NCBI RefSeq assembly: GCF_022814725.1
Contig: NZ_CP093442.1
Span: 310,001-374,000 of the forward strand
Source: Bdellovibrio reynosensis
GTDB lineage: Bacteria; Bdellovibrionota; Bdellovibrionia; Bdellovibrionales; Bdellovibrionaceae
DNA: 64,000 bases
Direction: 5' to 3'
Part shown: one piece after another, positions 51,941-60,279 of the stretch
Layout of the letters: each line of letters opens with the position of its first letter
Position numbering within the stretch: position 1 is the stretch's first letter
Program-made: the position numbers and the translations under genes
The notes under the pieces: model-generated
Databases searched by the model: none
Told to the model about the DNA's origin: nothing
What the model saw: only the letters and a program-made list of their open reading frames with translations

Positions 51941-52267
51941 ATGGGCGCATTTACAACACCAGTAACAGACAGTTCATTTGAAACAGAAGTTCTTAATTCA
52001 CAAACCCCAGTTCTTGTAGATTTCTGGGCAGAATGGTGTGGTCCATGCCGTGCTTTGGCTCCTAAGCTTGAAGAAGTAGCTCAAGAATTGGGGACAAAAG
52101 TTAAGATCGTAAAAGTTAACGTTGATGAAAATCCTGGTACTCCAGGCAAATACGGCATCCGCGGTATTCCTGCGATGTTGTTATTCAAAGGCGGAAACGA
52201 AGTCGGGCAACTAGTTGGTAACCACCCTAAAGACGCTATCTTGGACTTCTTAAACAAAAACACTTAG
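51941..52267 (+). CDS. trxA: Thioredoxin
   Basis: 108 aa cytoplasmic thiol-disulfide reductant. Redox motif WCGPC (Cys33, Cys36) in LVDFWAEWCGPCRALAPKLEEVA, cis-Pro region GIRGIPAMLLF, and KGGNEVGQLVG. GGAGG before the ATG. It probably reduces ribonucleotide reductase and peroxiredoxins. Confidence 0.97.
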   Translation: MGAFTTPVTDSSFETEVLNSQTPVLVDFWAEWCGPCRALAPKLEEVAQELGTKVKIVKVNVDENPGTPGKYGIRGIPAMLLFKGGNEVGQLVGNHPKDAILDFLNKNT

Positions 52268-52300
52268 GTTTGTTTGATATCGAAAACATATTTGGCAGAT

Positions 52301-52331
52301 GGGGAGTTATTCTATAACTCCCTATTTTTTT
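52301..52331 (+). terminator. Rho-independent terminator after trxA
   Basis: Stem GGGAGTTA/TAACTCCC with loop TTCTA, then TATTTTTTT. Confidence 0.9.
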
Positions 52332-52401
52332 GGTATTTGAGTGGACTTAATAAATTGGGACCACTAATATGTTTCAAGGCACTCAACAAGGTAGAGTTTA
52401 T

Positions 52402-53073
52402 ATGTCCATCGATCTTCAAAATGTGGCGGTAGAATCTGAAGTTGAAAACGAAAAGTTCAAAACTTTAGCGCAACGCCTTTCAGTGATGTTGGCAGGTGAG
52501 GGTGTTCTAGTTCGTACCTATGATAAAGGTCTTCCGTACTTTTCAAAACTTTCTGAAAAGCAAAAACAAACTATCAACTACCACTTAGAATTCTACGTTG
52601 AGCTTTGCCGTGAACAAATGAGCGAAGGCTATTCTTTAAGCGATGGTCCTACTTTCGTTTGGCGTGCTTTAAGAAAATTGAATTTGATCCCGCGTTCGGA
52701 TCTTTTCCAGTACTTCAATGAAAATTCTGTGATCGAGATCTATTCAAACGAAAACGTTCAATTGTTCAGAAGTTTGAACTTCTTTAAATTCTGTTCTTAC
52801 ACGCTTGAAGAGCTTCACTCTAGAGAGTGGTGGTTGTTATTCAACCGTGACACTAGAATCACTGATTCATTATTGGGTTACGCTGGTAAGATCTTTAATC
52901 AAGAAATTGGCGAAAACTTTGTTCCTGATATTCCAACCCATGTCGTACGTGAACTTGCTTCAGTCGACATGTTGGTGACTGAAATCAACTTCCCAGTGAT
53001 GGGCCCTCTTTACCACAATAAGAGAGCCGTTGCTTTGATCATCGCAGAGGATGCAAAGATCCTTGAAGGGTAA
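52402..53073 (+). CDS. Orphan-family protein, paralogue of 23758-24429
   Basis: 223 aa, the same length as its paralogue when started at ATG 52402, which is preceded by AAGGTAGAG; this supports that start over the ATG at 52369. No signal peptide or known domain. The most conserved part is VQLFRSLNFFKFCSYTLEELHSREWWLLFNRD (aromatic-rich). Function unknown. A monocistronic unit between two terminators. Confidence 0.75.
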   Translation: MSIDLQNVAVESEVENEKFKTLAQRLSVMLAGEGVLVRTYDKGLPYFSKLSEKQKQTINYHLEFYVELCREQMSEGYSLSDGPTFVWRALRKLNLIPRSDLFQYFNENSVIEIYSNENVQLFRSLNFFKFCSYTLEELHSREWWLLFNRDTRITDSLLGYAGKIFNQEIGENFVPDIPTHVVRELASVDMLVTEINFPVMGPLYHNKRAVALIIAEDAKILEG

Positions 53074-53077
53074 AGGA

Positions 53078-53101
53078 AAGCGGCTTAGGCCGCTTTTTTT
53101 A
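53078..53101. terminator. Rho-independent terminator
   Basis: Stem AAGCGGC/GCCGCTT, loop TTAG, then T-run. It overlaps the last codons (KKAA) of the convergent gene. Confidence 0.92.
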
Positions 53102-53735
53102 TTTTACCCATATTGTTTCCAACCTCTAAAGCCTGCTGGCACAGTTGCCAATAAAGCTCTGCCGTCATCTTAATATTTTCTTGAACCATCATCTGCTGTT
53201 CCATTGGCAGTTTCGCCACACGCTCTAAGGCGTCGCGCACGTGCTCGATATCTGCATCCGAATGTACTTTTAAAAATGAAATCGCTTTGGGCCCATGGAT
53301 CTTTTCAATCTTTTCTGAAAGTTTCGGGCCGTAATCGCAGGCAAGGCTTTCTAAGAAAAGAATATAGCCAAAGAAGGCGTGGGGATGAATGTGTTCAATT
53401 TGATAGTACTGGGTTTGATAGAATGCTTGGGTCACTGCAAACTCGGGGAAGTTTGCGATGTCGCGGCCCACGGCTTTCATATCCATCACTGGTAAGTTTT
53501 CATGGCCTTTTTCTTCTGCACAATGCTTTAAGAAGCGATAGTGCATGCTGTTGTCGTTCGGTGGAATGTTGGCTGCTGTTAACGCCAGTAAGCGGGTTGA
53601 ATGGCAAATATAATAACAGGCCTGCGATAACCAAGCGGCATAGAAGTCCTTGTTTTCCCAAGGTGCATCTTCCATTAAGAATTTTCCTGATTTTTCTACG
53701 CAGGCACTTAAAGTGTCAAAAATTGTGGGCTTCAT
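53085..53735 (-). CDS. Haem-oxygenase-fold, probably di-iron, protein
   Basis: 216 aa all-helical protein resembling the haem-oxygenase-like diiron oxidase/oxygenase superfamily (Haem_oxygenas_2; relatives include CADD, UndA and SznF domains). Candidate metal ligands are Glu74/Glu75 and His78 (HCAEEKGHENL), Glu129 (FLESLACDYG), His158, Asp162, His165 and Asp168 (VHSDADIEHVRD). TenA is a less likely reading because no thiaminase Cys is apparent. It follows an acyltransferase-like gene after 23 bp with AAGGAG upstream, so both are one operon. Substrate unknown. Confidence 0.78.
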   Translation of the reverse strand: MKPTIFDTLSACVEKSGKFLMEDAPWENKDFYAAWLSQACYYICHSTRLLALTAANIPPNDNSMHYRFLKHCAEEKGHENLPVMDMKAVGRDIANFPEFAVTQAFYQTQYYQIEHIHPHAFFGYILFLESLACDYGPKLSEKIEKIHGPKAISFLKVHSDADIEHVRDALERVAKLPMEQQMMVQENIKMTAELYWQLCQQALEVGNNMGKIKKAA

Positions 53736-53758
53736 ATACGTACTCCTTGTTCTTATTA

Positions 53759-54442
53759 TTAAGAAACTTTTTTGTTAGTAAGATTTTGTTGTGAAAACGG
53801 CGCTGCGCCAGTCAGTACGCGGTCTTTATAAAGACCCTCTACGTATTGGGCGGTGCCATCGTTTTTAAATTTTCTATTTTTCTGTTTCTGGAAAACAACC
53901 ACCGCGCAGGGATAGTTCATCTTCTTAATGGGTGGCTGAACCTCGATGGCTTCAAGATTTAAGCACACATCTAAGACCTTCACGTCGGTGCGTGGGGTTC
54001 CCATGATAACATCCGCAGGGGAGTCATCCATAAGCTTTAAACCCACACCGATAAGCACTTCAGTCCATAAAATGTTCGAGTGCGATTTGCGCCATTGGGG
54101 CTTCACGTTTAAATATTCAATACTTATAACTCGTGGCTGCTTGTCTTTTACTAAGTTTTGAACGGTTTTGGGTTCTAAGGCTTGCACATAATGATGTTCA
54201 ATTGAAGATAGCAATCTTAAATCAAACATTGTCATCGTGCTTAGGGCGACAACTTCATCATTGTATAAGATAGCGGCGACGACGTCGTTACGAAAGAAAT
54301 CATCGGGATCCAGTTTTCCGCCGGCTCCTTCGACGACTTCTATGAAGGATTCTTTCCAAGCGATATAGACTTTATTGAATGTTTCAGTGAATGCTTCATC
54401 AACGAAATGAGGGCTAAATAAATATAGCTTAAAGCCGAACAC
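53759..54442 (-). CDS. Possible GNAT-fold acyltransferase
   Basis: 227 aa without signal peptide. The pattern of strands and helices (DDFFRNDVVAAILYNDEVVALSTMTMFDLRLL, VISIEYLNVKPQWRKSHSNILWTEVLIGVGLKLM, VIMGTPRTDVKVLDVCLNLEAIEV, CAVVVFQKQ) resembles a GNAT or N-acyl-amino-acid/autoinducer-synthase-like fold. No firm CoA-loop (Q/RxxGxG/A) is visible; the closest is PQWRKSHSN. Start is GTG 54442, behind GGAGG. It is first in an operon with the haem-oxygenase-fold gene. The call is tentative. Confidence 0.6.
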   Translation of the reverse strand: MFGFKLYLFSPHFVDEAFTETFNKVYIAWKESFIEVVEGAGGKLDPDDFFRNDVVAAILYNDEVVALSTMTMFDLRLLSSIEHHYVQALEPKTVQNLVKDKQPRVISIEYLNVKPQWRKSHSNILWTEVLIGVGLKLMDDSPADVIMGTPRTDVKVLDVCLNLEAIEVQPPIKKMNYPCAVVVFQKQKNRKFKNDGTAQYVEGLYKDRVLTGAAPFSQQNLTNKKVS

Positions 54443-54482
54443 TAACGACCTCCGCAATGCACTACAACGTTCTACTTCGAGA

Positions 54483-54506
54483 CCTTACCGGCTCTGAACG
54501 GTAAGG
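54483..54506. promoter_or_regulatory. Perfect hairpin in the acyltransferase-like gene leader
   Basis: CCTTACCG and its complement CGGTAAGG, separated by 8 nt. It lies about 40 bp before the GTG start at 54442. No T-run, so a protein-binding dyad or RNA leader element rather than a terminator. Confidence 0.45.
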
Positions 54507-54650
54507 ACAGAAGCTTTTCGGATGAACATTGCAAACATTAACAGTTGTTTAGACATTACTAAAAAAATAATGTTTATGTCTGTTTTTGGTGCGATCAAAA
54601 TTAGATTTTCAAAATTTGACTTGGAGCTTAGGCACCGCAATTATGAAAAC

Positions 54651-54678
54651 AAAAAAGGAGGTTCGTGCCTCCTTTTTC
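54651..54678. terminator. Bidirectional terminator after the lytic transglycosylase gene
   Basis: Stem AAAAAGGAGG/CCTCCTTTTT, loop TTCGTG. Located downstream of the minus-strand gene that stops at 54707. Confidence 0.88.
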
Positions 54679-54706
54679 TTTGCTAGAGCAGCTTTGATAG
54701 ATGATG

Positions 54707-55423
54707 TTAGTTCGCTGCAACCAATACTGCAGTTGGCGCAGAAATTTTCGCGTAAAGTTCGCCATAGTTTTTCATCACACGATTGTTATATTCCGCAGGT
54801 GTGACGTTCTTAGAAAGAAGGCGGCGTACGTTTTTTGGTCCCATATTATAAGCGCTGACATAAGTCACAGCACGGCCTTTGAAAGAACTGCGCAGGTAAT
54901 TCATATAAGCAAGACCGATACGGATGTTTGCTGATGGATTTTCCAAGGTCTTTTTACCATTCCAAGGAAGTTTAAACTTCTTAGCGATCCATTCCGCAGT
55001 GTCAGGCTTGATTTGCATAAGGCCAATTTCACCAGCAGAACCTACTGCTAATGGATTGAACTTACTTTCTGTTTTAATCACAGCTAATACAAACACTGGG
55101 TCAAGCTTATACTTTTTGCTTTCAGCAATCACCGTGCGTGCAATGGACCCAGATTGCGCTTTAAATTTCGGAGCTAAAGAGTTTTTAACTTTCACTTGAA
55201 TCATTTGGTTCAATGATTTTTTACCTTCAAGGCGTTGAGCCATACTTCCGCGGTAGCTCTTACCTAAGAGCTCTTTAGCATGGGCTACGCGTGAAGCTTC
55301 GTGCACATTTTCAAGAGCTTGATCTTGCAGATTCCAAGATACGAAAGCGAAGTTATTAAATAGAACCAAGCTGAGTGTTGCGGTAATAATTGCGATTCCA
55401 GTATTGAGATTTTTCGTTTTCAT
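54707..55423 (-). CDS. Lytic transglycosylase (SLT domain)
   Basis: 238 aa; N-terminal signal anchor or signal peptide (GIAIITATLSLVLFNNFAFVS), then a helical linker and a C-terminal SLT domain. Catalytic Glu119 is in VIKTESKFNPLAVGSAGEIGLMQIKPDTAEWIA, and AYNMGPKNVRR is the later conserved block. It cleaves the MurNAc-GlcNAc bond of peptidoglycan; in a predator it may act on the cell's own or the prey wall. Start ATG 55423 has GGAGG upstream; the longer form is rejected. Confidence 0.93.
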   Translation of the reverse strand: MKTKNLNTGIAIITATLSLVLFNNFAFVSWNLQDQALENVHEASRVAHAKELLGKSYRGSMAQRLEGKKSLNQMIQVKVKNSLAPKFKAQSGSIARTVIAESKKYKLDPVFVLAVIKTESKFNPLAVGSAGEIGLMQIKPDTAEWIAKKFKLPWNGKKTLENPSANIRIGLAYMNYLRSSFKGRAVTYVSAYNMGPKNVRRLLSKNVTPAEYNNRVMKNYGELYAKISAPTAVLVAAN

Positions 55424-55715
55424 GTCCGCTACCTCCGATACACAGAGATACTTCAATGGTCATGCCGAATGGCTAACCTCGCGGAATAGTTTGGTTCTTA
55501 GAGTGAAACATGATTCAGGTCACATTCGTTGGAGTTGAGGGATACCGGTGTCAACCAAACTCTCGACAATGACTGAAAGATAGTTAGTCACTTTAAAACG
55601 TATTCTCTCTCTGAGACGACCACTCTGAGGCACCTTAATTCTTGCGGTTTTCCTTCTCTTTTTGCTTGGTTTTCGCTCTGGGTTTAATGCGATTTGGGTT
55701 GGCTTCGAACGGGGG

Positions 55716-55870
55716 ATTTGGAACTTTGCTAGGGCTGTGGGCTTCCTCTATTTCGCGGGGATGCTATCCGGGCTCAGTTGCCGCCGCAGCAAAGCTGCGG
55801 TTCGCGCATCCATGCGCCGGCAAAGCCCCGCTGCATAGAGGAAGCCCACAGCCCTAGCAAAGTTCCAAAT
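55716..55870. repeat. Family B structured palindromic element, copy 3
   Basis: Outer arms form a perfect inverted repeat of about 31 bp starting GGAACTTTGCTAGGGCTGTG. Core: GGCTCAGTTGCCG, hairpin CCGCAGC-AAA-GCTGCGG, TTCGC, hairpin GCGCA-TCCA-TGCGC, then CGGCAAAGC. Same order as the other two copies, with different paired bases in stems. It sits in the 1.2 kb gap between the transglycosylase and rodA genes. Confidence 0.92.
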
Positions 55871-56581
55871 TTGTTCGAAATCAAGTAAGTCGTTTTAAGG
55901 TTAGTTAAAAAAGAAGAATTGAGAGATCCGACTGAATTATGAGTTGTAATGTCTAAAGAGATTTTCTTAGTGAAACTTCCTGATTACCGTTGAGAGGGAA
56001 GCAGCAGTTCTGCAAATAAAGAATTAACTAGGGAAACGTCTTTTCTTTGAACAGTAGTGCGAACTGAGCGGGAAGGAAGTGGAATAAGAACGAGGTAATA
56101 AGTCTCAAGCGGAAGTATTCCTCTGCGCATTCCAAGCTAACTTTTCCAGAAGTCGTCGAAGTCACAGATTTGCTTGGCTGAGGAGAACTTTGCTTGGGTG
56201 TTCCTCCGAAGAGAGGAGCACGGAAAAGTTTAAGGGATACAGTTCGGCCATTCAGAGTTAATGGATTTCACATCATCCTTCTGGCAAGGCTCTAAAGAAT
56301 TTGTTACTTCCGCTTCGGTGAAGCTTTGAGTTAAGAATTTTTGTAATTAAAATTCTGCTTGGCAACTTTTTCCTCTTTTTATTTTTGCTTTTATCGCACT
56401 GGAATTTTTAATCCGAGCTCCCTGCCGCACTCACAACAATTTTATGGCAAAAAAATTTGGATTAAATATTTAGAGTAGATGGATTTTAGCAAGGTGGCTT
56501 GTAAGGCTCCAAAGAAGTGTGGCAGCAAAGCTTGTCAGTCAAGCCGTTCATGGGGTAAAAATTTAAATAGTCGTAAAGGCA
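55871..56581. other. Long unexplained non-coding stretch before rodA 3' end
   Basis: About 700 bp without a credible coding frame. Local features include a hairpin of TGTTCCTC/GAGGAGCA type around 56200 and a GCTTC/GAAGC stem near 56320. A strong terminator follows at 56582. It could hold a regulatory RNA on the plus strand or be a decayed gene; I could not match tmRNA, 6S, RNase P or SRP RNA motifs. Confidence 0.45.
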
Positions 56582-56613
56582 AAAAAAAGGGGGCTTTTGG
56601 CTCCCTTTTTTGG
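56582..56613. terminator. Terminator downstream of rodA
   Basis: Stem AAAGGGGGC/GGCTCCCTTT type (one mismatch) with loop TTTT, an A-run on the left and a T-run on the right; usable on both strands. It closes the mreC-mreD-mrdA-rodA operon. Confidence 0.88.
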
Positions 56614-56630
56614 TTCGGTTTTTTTAACTT

Positions 56631-57755
56631 CTAAAATAAGTATCTGCGGTAGGCGACGGAGGATATGATTCCCATTCCGGCCATTGTGGTTAACATCGAA
56701 GAACCACCATATGATAGTAGCGGTAGTGGGACCCCTACGATAGGTAGTAGGCCTATTACCATTCCTATGTTTACGAACATGTGCCAGAAGATGTAGCAGA
56801 GGACGCCTACAGTTAGGAGTGCTCCGAATTTGTCGCGGGCGTTGGTTGCGATTCTGATTCCGGTCATGAATAGGAAGCAGAAAAGGCCGATGACTGCTAA
56901 TGAGCCTACGAAGCCGTGTTCTTCGCTTAGTACTGAATAGATAAAGTCAGTGTGGCGTTCTGGTAGGAATTCCAGTTGGGATTGAGTTCCTTTCATGAAG
57001 CCTTTTCCGAAGAATCTGCCTGAGCCTACGGCGATTTTTGATTGGATGCTGTTGTATCCAGTTCCTCTTGGGTCACTTGCTGGAGATAGGAAGGTTAGTA
57101 CGCGGTTTTTTTGGTAGTCATGCAGTACGAACTTCCATGCTACTGGCAGGGCGATGATTCCCATGACTACTAAGGCTGCTATGATGCTTTTTTTGATTTT
57201 TGCAAAAATCAGCATGGATCCGCCGATGGCTGCTAACATCATTGCTGTTCCCAAATCGGGCTGTTCAACGACCAGGGCGAATGGAATTCCCAAAGCAATA
57301 AGCGGTACGGCCATTTCTTTTAAGCCCATTCCAGCGCCTAAAGAATTTCTTGTTGAAAGGATTTTGGCCATCAACATGATCATCGCAAGTTTCATTGTTT
57401 CTGAGGGCTGATAACGGAAAAACCCTAGGTCGATCCAACGTTGCGCACCTAAGGCTACTTTACCGAAGAACGTCACGTAAAGAATCGCCCCGAGATTAAG
57501 AACATAGATGATGATCGCAATACGGCTGACGACCGAATAATCTAACAAGGTCATGACTAGGAATACGGTCCAACCAACTACTAGCCACATGATCTGAGAA
57601 ATAAATAAAGAAGCTACGTCCACCGTCGTTGGACCGTGGGTGGCGCTGTACAAATTAATCAAACCGATAACGTTCAAAGCCAAGATAACGATGATCAAGT
57701 TGATATCTAATTTTTTAAAAAGAGTTCTCTCTTCAACATGCAAAGACGTTAACAC
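56631..57755 (-). CDS. rodA: Peptidoglycan glycosyltransferase RodA
   Basis: SEDS-family lipid II polymerase of the elongasome, paired with PBP2. 374 aa with about ten membrane helices; signatures include RWIDLGFFRYQPSETMKLAMIMLMAKIL, VVEQPDLGTAMML, LPERHTDFIYSVLSEEHGFVG and the end GVPLPLLSYGGSSMLTTMAGMGI. The start is GTG 57755 with GGAG 7 bp upstream, just after the mrdA stop. Rod shape growth inside prey depends on this machinery (inference). Confidence 0.96.
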   Translation of the reverse strand: MLTSLHVEERTLFKKLDINLIIVILALNVIGLINLYSATHGPTTVDVASLFISQIMWLVVGWTVFLVMTLLDYSVVSRIAIIIYVLNLGAILYVTFFGKVALGAQRWIDLGFFRYQPSETMKLAMIMLMAKILSTRNSLGAGMGLKEMAVPLIALGIPFALVVEQPDLGTAMMLAAIGGSMLIFAKIKKSIIAALVVMGIIALPVAWKFVLHDYQKNRVLTFLSPASDPRGTGYNSIQSKIAVGSGRFFGKGFMKGTQSQLEFLPERHTDFIYSVLSEEHGFVGSLAVIGLFCFLFMTGIRIATNARDKFGALLTVGVLCYIFWHMFVNIGMVIGLLPIVGVPLPLLSYGGSSMLTTMAGMGIISSVAYRRYLF

Positions 57756-57757
57756 TC

Positions 57758-59746
57758 TTATTCTCCTTCAACAGGCGTTGGCACAGACACAGGGACTGCC
57801 GCTTTCTTTACGCCTTTTGCCTTTAAGGCAGCTTCAATAACTTCAGGATGATATTTTTCAAAATACGCTTGCACTATATCACGCACGATCGGAGCGGCCC
57901 CGGTGCTTCCATGGCACGAGTGCTCTGCTAGTGCAGCAATGGTGATCTCCGGATTTTCTGCCGGAGCAAAAGCCACATACCAACCGTGATGGCGCATATG
58001 AATAGGGCGGCCTTCGCACTTCGCATAAATTTGGTCTGCAGAAAAGCCCATGATCTGCGCTGTTCCAGTTTTACCAGCGATTTGTACGCCAGGAACTTTC
58101 CAGTGTTTTGCAGTTCCGCGTTCGCCGTTACCAACGCGTCTCATACCTTCTTTAACGACTTTGAAAGTCTCTGGACTGATCGAGATTCCGTTGGATTGCA
58201 CTTGTTGTAAATCGCGAATGACTTGCGGGAAGTTTTCTCTTAAAACTTTGCCGTCTTGGTCGATCACTTTACGCACTAGGAATGGCTTAACAACTTTTCC
58301 TTCAGTACCAATCGCATTGTAAGCAATCGCCATGGAAAGTGGAGTCACGTTCACGAAGCCCTGTCCAATGGCGGTACTTAAGTTTTCGCCTGGTTGCCAC
58401 TCTTCACCCACTTGGGCTTTTTTCCAAGCAGAGTTTGGCATGGTGCCTGATACTTCGCGCGCTAGTTCAATACCGGTTTTCTGACCGATACCCAGCATGC
58501 TGATGTAGTCATACATTTTATCAACACCCAGAGCGATACCCATCTTATAAAAGAACACGTTTGATGAGCGCTCTAACGCTTCATAAACCGTGATATTACC
58601 GTGACCGCCTTTTAAGTGGTCATGGTATGGACGACGACCAAAGTAAAACACGCCCGGTGCACTTACGATGGTAGTTGGAGTAATAACTTTTTCCTGCAAC
58701 GCCGGAATTGCTACTAACGGTTTGAAAGTAGATCCTGGAGAATTGTGATCTTGGATAACTTTATTACGTAAAGGCTTAAACGGATCATTGATCAGTTTTG
58801 ACCAAGTCTGTGCCGAAATGCCCGTTGAAAACTCATTCGGATCAAAAGATGGGGTGCTGACCCACGCTAAGATTTCGCCGTTAGTTCTCATCGCGACGAC
58901 CGCACCGATACGATTTAAAGTCATGAACGACTTAAACGCCGCTTCTTGAATATCACGGTCAATAGTAAGAACCGCGTTGTTGCCATGAACAGGGATTAGA
59001 TCCTTAATCTGTTCACCGTAAATGTTCGGAGTTTGCGTGACAGTCTCTCGTCCGTGGGCATCGACCTGAATAAAGCTCACGCCATCAGCGCCACGGATGT
59101 CTTTTTCCAAAGTCTCTTCAAGCCCGCTTTTTCCGATGATGTCACCTTGCTCAAAACGCAATGCACCTTTGTAAAGGTCATTTAAAACAGGAAGCTGACG
59201 TTTCGAAATCTCACCCACGTAACCGAATAGCTGAGCGCCATTATCTTTCAACGGGTAGTAGCGAATGATAGATTCACGGATCTCAAGTCCCGGCGTATCT
59301 AAGCGCATGCGCTTTAAACGGAAAACCTCTTCGCGGCTTAAATTTTCTTTCAAGCGGATTTGTGCGAAGGGTCCGTTTTGACGGCGGCTTTTAGTTACTT
59401 TCAAGACAACTTTATCTGGCTCCATGCCTAAAATAGGGCCGACAGTTTTAGCTAAGGATTCAAGATTTTCGATATATTGCGGCGTAAGAATCGCCTCAAA
59501 GCCCGGCAAGTTTTCAACCAACACCTGGCCATCACGATCTAACAATAAACCGCGGGGAGCATTGATTTTGTTTTGCTTAATACGGTTCTTTTCAGAGAAC
59601 TCGCGCAATTCATTTCCTGAAATAACTTGAAGATACCACAGACGCATTGAAAAAACGGTCAGGGTAAAAGCCATGGCAAAGTAAAATAACTTATAGCGGC
59701 CCTGATACTCTTTTGCTTCATCGGGATTGCTGACGTAAGTACTCAT
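57758..59746 (-). CDS. mrdA: Penicillin-binding protein 2
   Basis: Class B transpeptidase for cell elongation. 662 aa: one N-terminal membrane helix, the pedestal or dimerisation domain, and a transpeptidase domain with Ser339 in SPGSTFK (SxxK), Ser394-Ser-Asn396 (SxN) and the KTGTAQ motif near residue 555. Overlaps mreD by 4 bp (ATGA), and rodA follows 2 bp after its stop. Confidence 0.96.
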   Translation of the reverse strand: MSTYVSNPDEAKEYQGRYKLFYFAMAFTLTVFSMRLWYLQVISGNELREFSEKNRIKQNKINAPRGLLLDRDGQVLVENLPGFEAILTPQYIENLESLAKTVGPILGMEPDKVVLKVTKSRRQNGPFAQIRLKENLSREEVFRLKRMRLDTPGLEIRESIIRYYPLKDNGAQLFGYVGEISKRQLPVLNDLYKGALRFEQGDIIGKSGLEETLEKDIRGADGVSFIQVDAHGRETVTQTPNIYGEQIKDLIPVHGNNAVLTIDRDIQEAAFKSFMTLNRIGAVVAMRTNGEILAWVSTPSFDPNEFSTGISAQTWSKLINDPFKPLRNKVIQDHNSPGSTFKPLVAIPALQEKVITPTTIVSAPGVFYFGRRPYHDHLKGGHGNITVYEALERSSNVFFYKMGIALGVDKMYDYISMLGIGQKTGIELAREVSGTMPNSAWKKAQVGEEWQPGENLSTAIGQGFVNVTPLSMAIAYNAIGTEGKVVKPFLVRKVIDQDGKVLRENFPQVIRDLQQVQSNGISISPETFKVVKEGMRRVGNGERGTAKHWKVPGVQIAGKTGTAQIMGFSADQIYAKCEGRPIHMRHHGWYVAFAPAENPEITIAALAEHSCHGSTGAAPIVRDIVQAYFEKYHPEVIEAALKAKGVKKAAVPVSVPTPVEGE

Positions 59747-60279
59747 AACTCCAATCCTCCCGGCTCATGCATAAGTTCATCCTGCGAAATCTTATCGATC
59801 TTAGCTAGAACCCAATACATCGGAAAAGCAAAGGTGGGAGTCAGGATGATTTGTACAAGGCGATCAACAATTTCAAAACTCGCGGGATTTTTTTCTAATA
59901 CCATTGACGTGAAAAAATAAATCAAATGGTAAGCCACGACCGAGAAACTGCACATAATTGTATAGTATCCAGAGCCTGACCAGAAGACGCGACTTTTAAT
60001 TCCATAGACTAAAGTAAAGAGAATCAATAAAGAGATCCACATCATCTTTAAAGGCATCGCCGTAAAGGCAAGCAAAGCAAAGCCCATAGCGTAAATAATC
60101 AAGATCGCCGGCATTGGTTTGCGATAAAGGGTCACATACACAATCAAATTCAGCCACAGCATCGGTGCCGGCACATTGCCGAAAAGTTGAAACCATAAGG
60201 TGGTTTGGATCCCGGCAACTGAAATTAAAACTGCAAACAGAACTAGAAAATTCAGAATAGCGTTCCAGCGGATTTTCAC
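59743..60279 (-). CDS. mreD: Rod shape-determining protein MreD
   Basis: 178 aa with about five membrane helices, the usual size. Identified mainly by position between mreC and mrdA and by its helix pattern, since MreD is poorly conserved. GTG start overlaps the mreC stop (GTGA). Confidence 0.85.
   Translation of the reverse strand: MKIRWNAILNFLVLFAVLISVAGIQTTLWFQLFGNVPAPMLWLNLIVYVTLYRKPMPAILIIYAMGFALLAFTAMPLKMMWISLLILFTLVYGIKSRVFWSGSGYYTIMCSFSVVAYHLIYFFTSMVLEKNPASFEIVDRLVQIILTPTFAFPMYWVLAKIDKISQDELMHEPGGLEL

Noticed and set aside
54470-54650. c-di-GMP (GEMM) riboswitch upstream of the acyltransferase-like gene
   Set aside because: One perfect hairpin is present, but the conserved GEMM core sequences are not.
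55642-55857. 71-codon reading frame over family B repeat 3
   Set aside because: It covers the left arm and core of the palindrome; no family resemblance or ribosome site.
56060-56100. GGAAGGAAG segment as SRP (4.5S) RNA
   Set aside because: Only the purine run resembles the SRP loop; no matching flanking stem could be traced.
55871-56581. tmRNA, 6S RNA or RNase P RNA in the gap
   Set aside because: No tag-peptide frame, no CCA-type end and none of the universal RNase P segments were found.
56479-56634. 51-codon basic, Cys-containing ORF (MDFSKVACKAPKKC...)
   Set aside because: The last 15 codons are the terminator hairpin and its T-run, and the stop overlaps the rodA stop; most likely chance.
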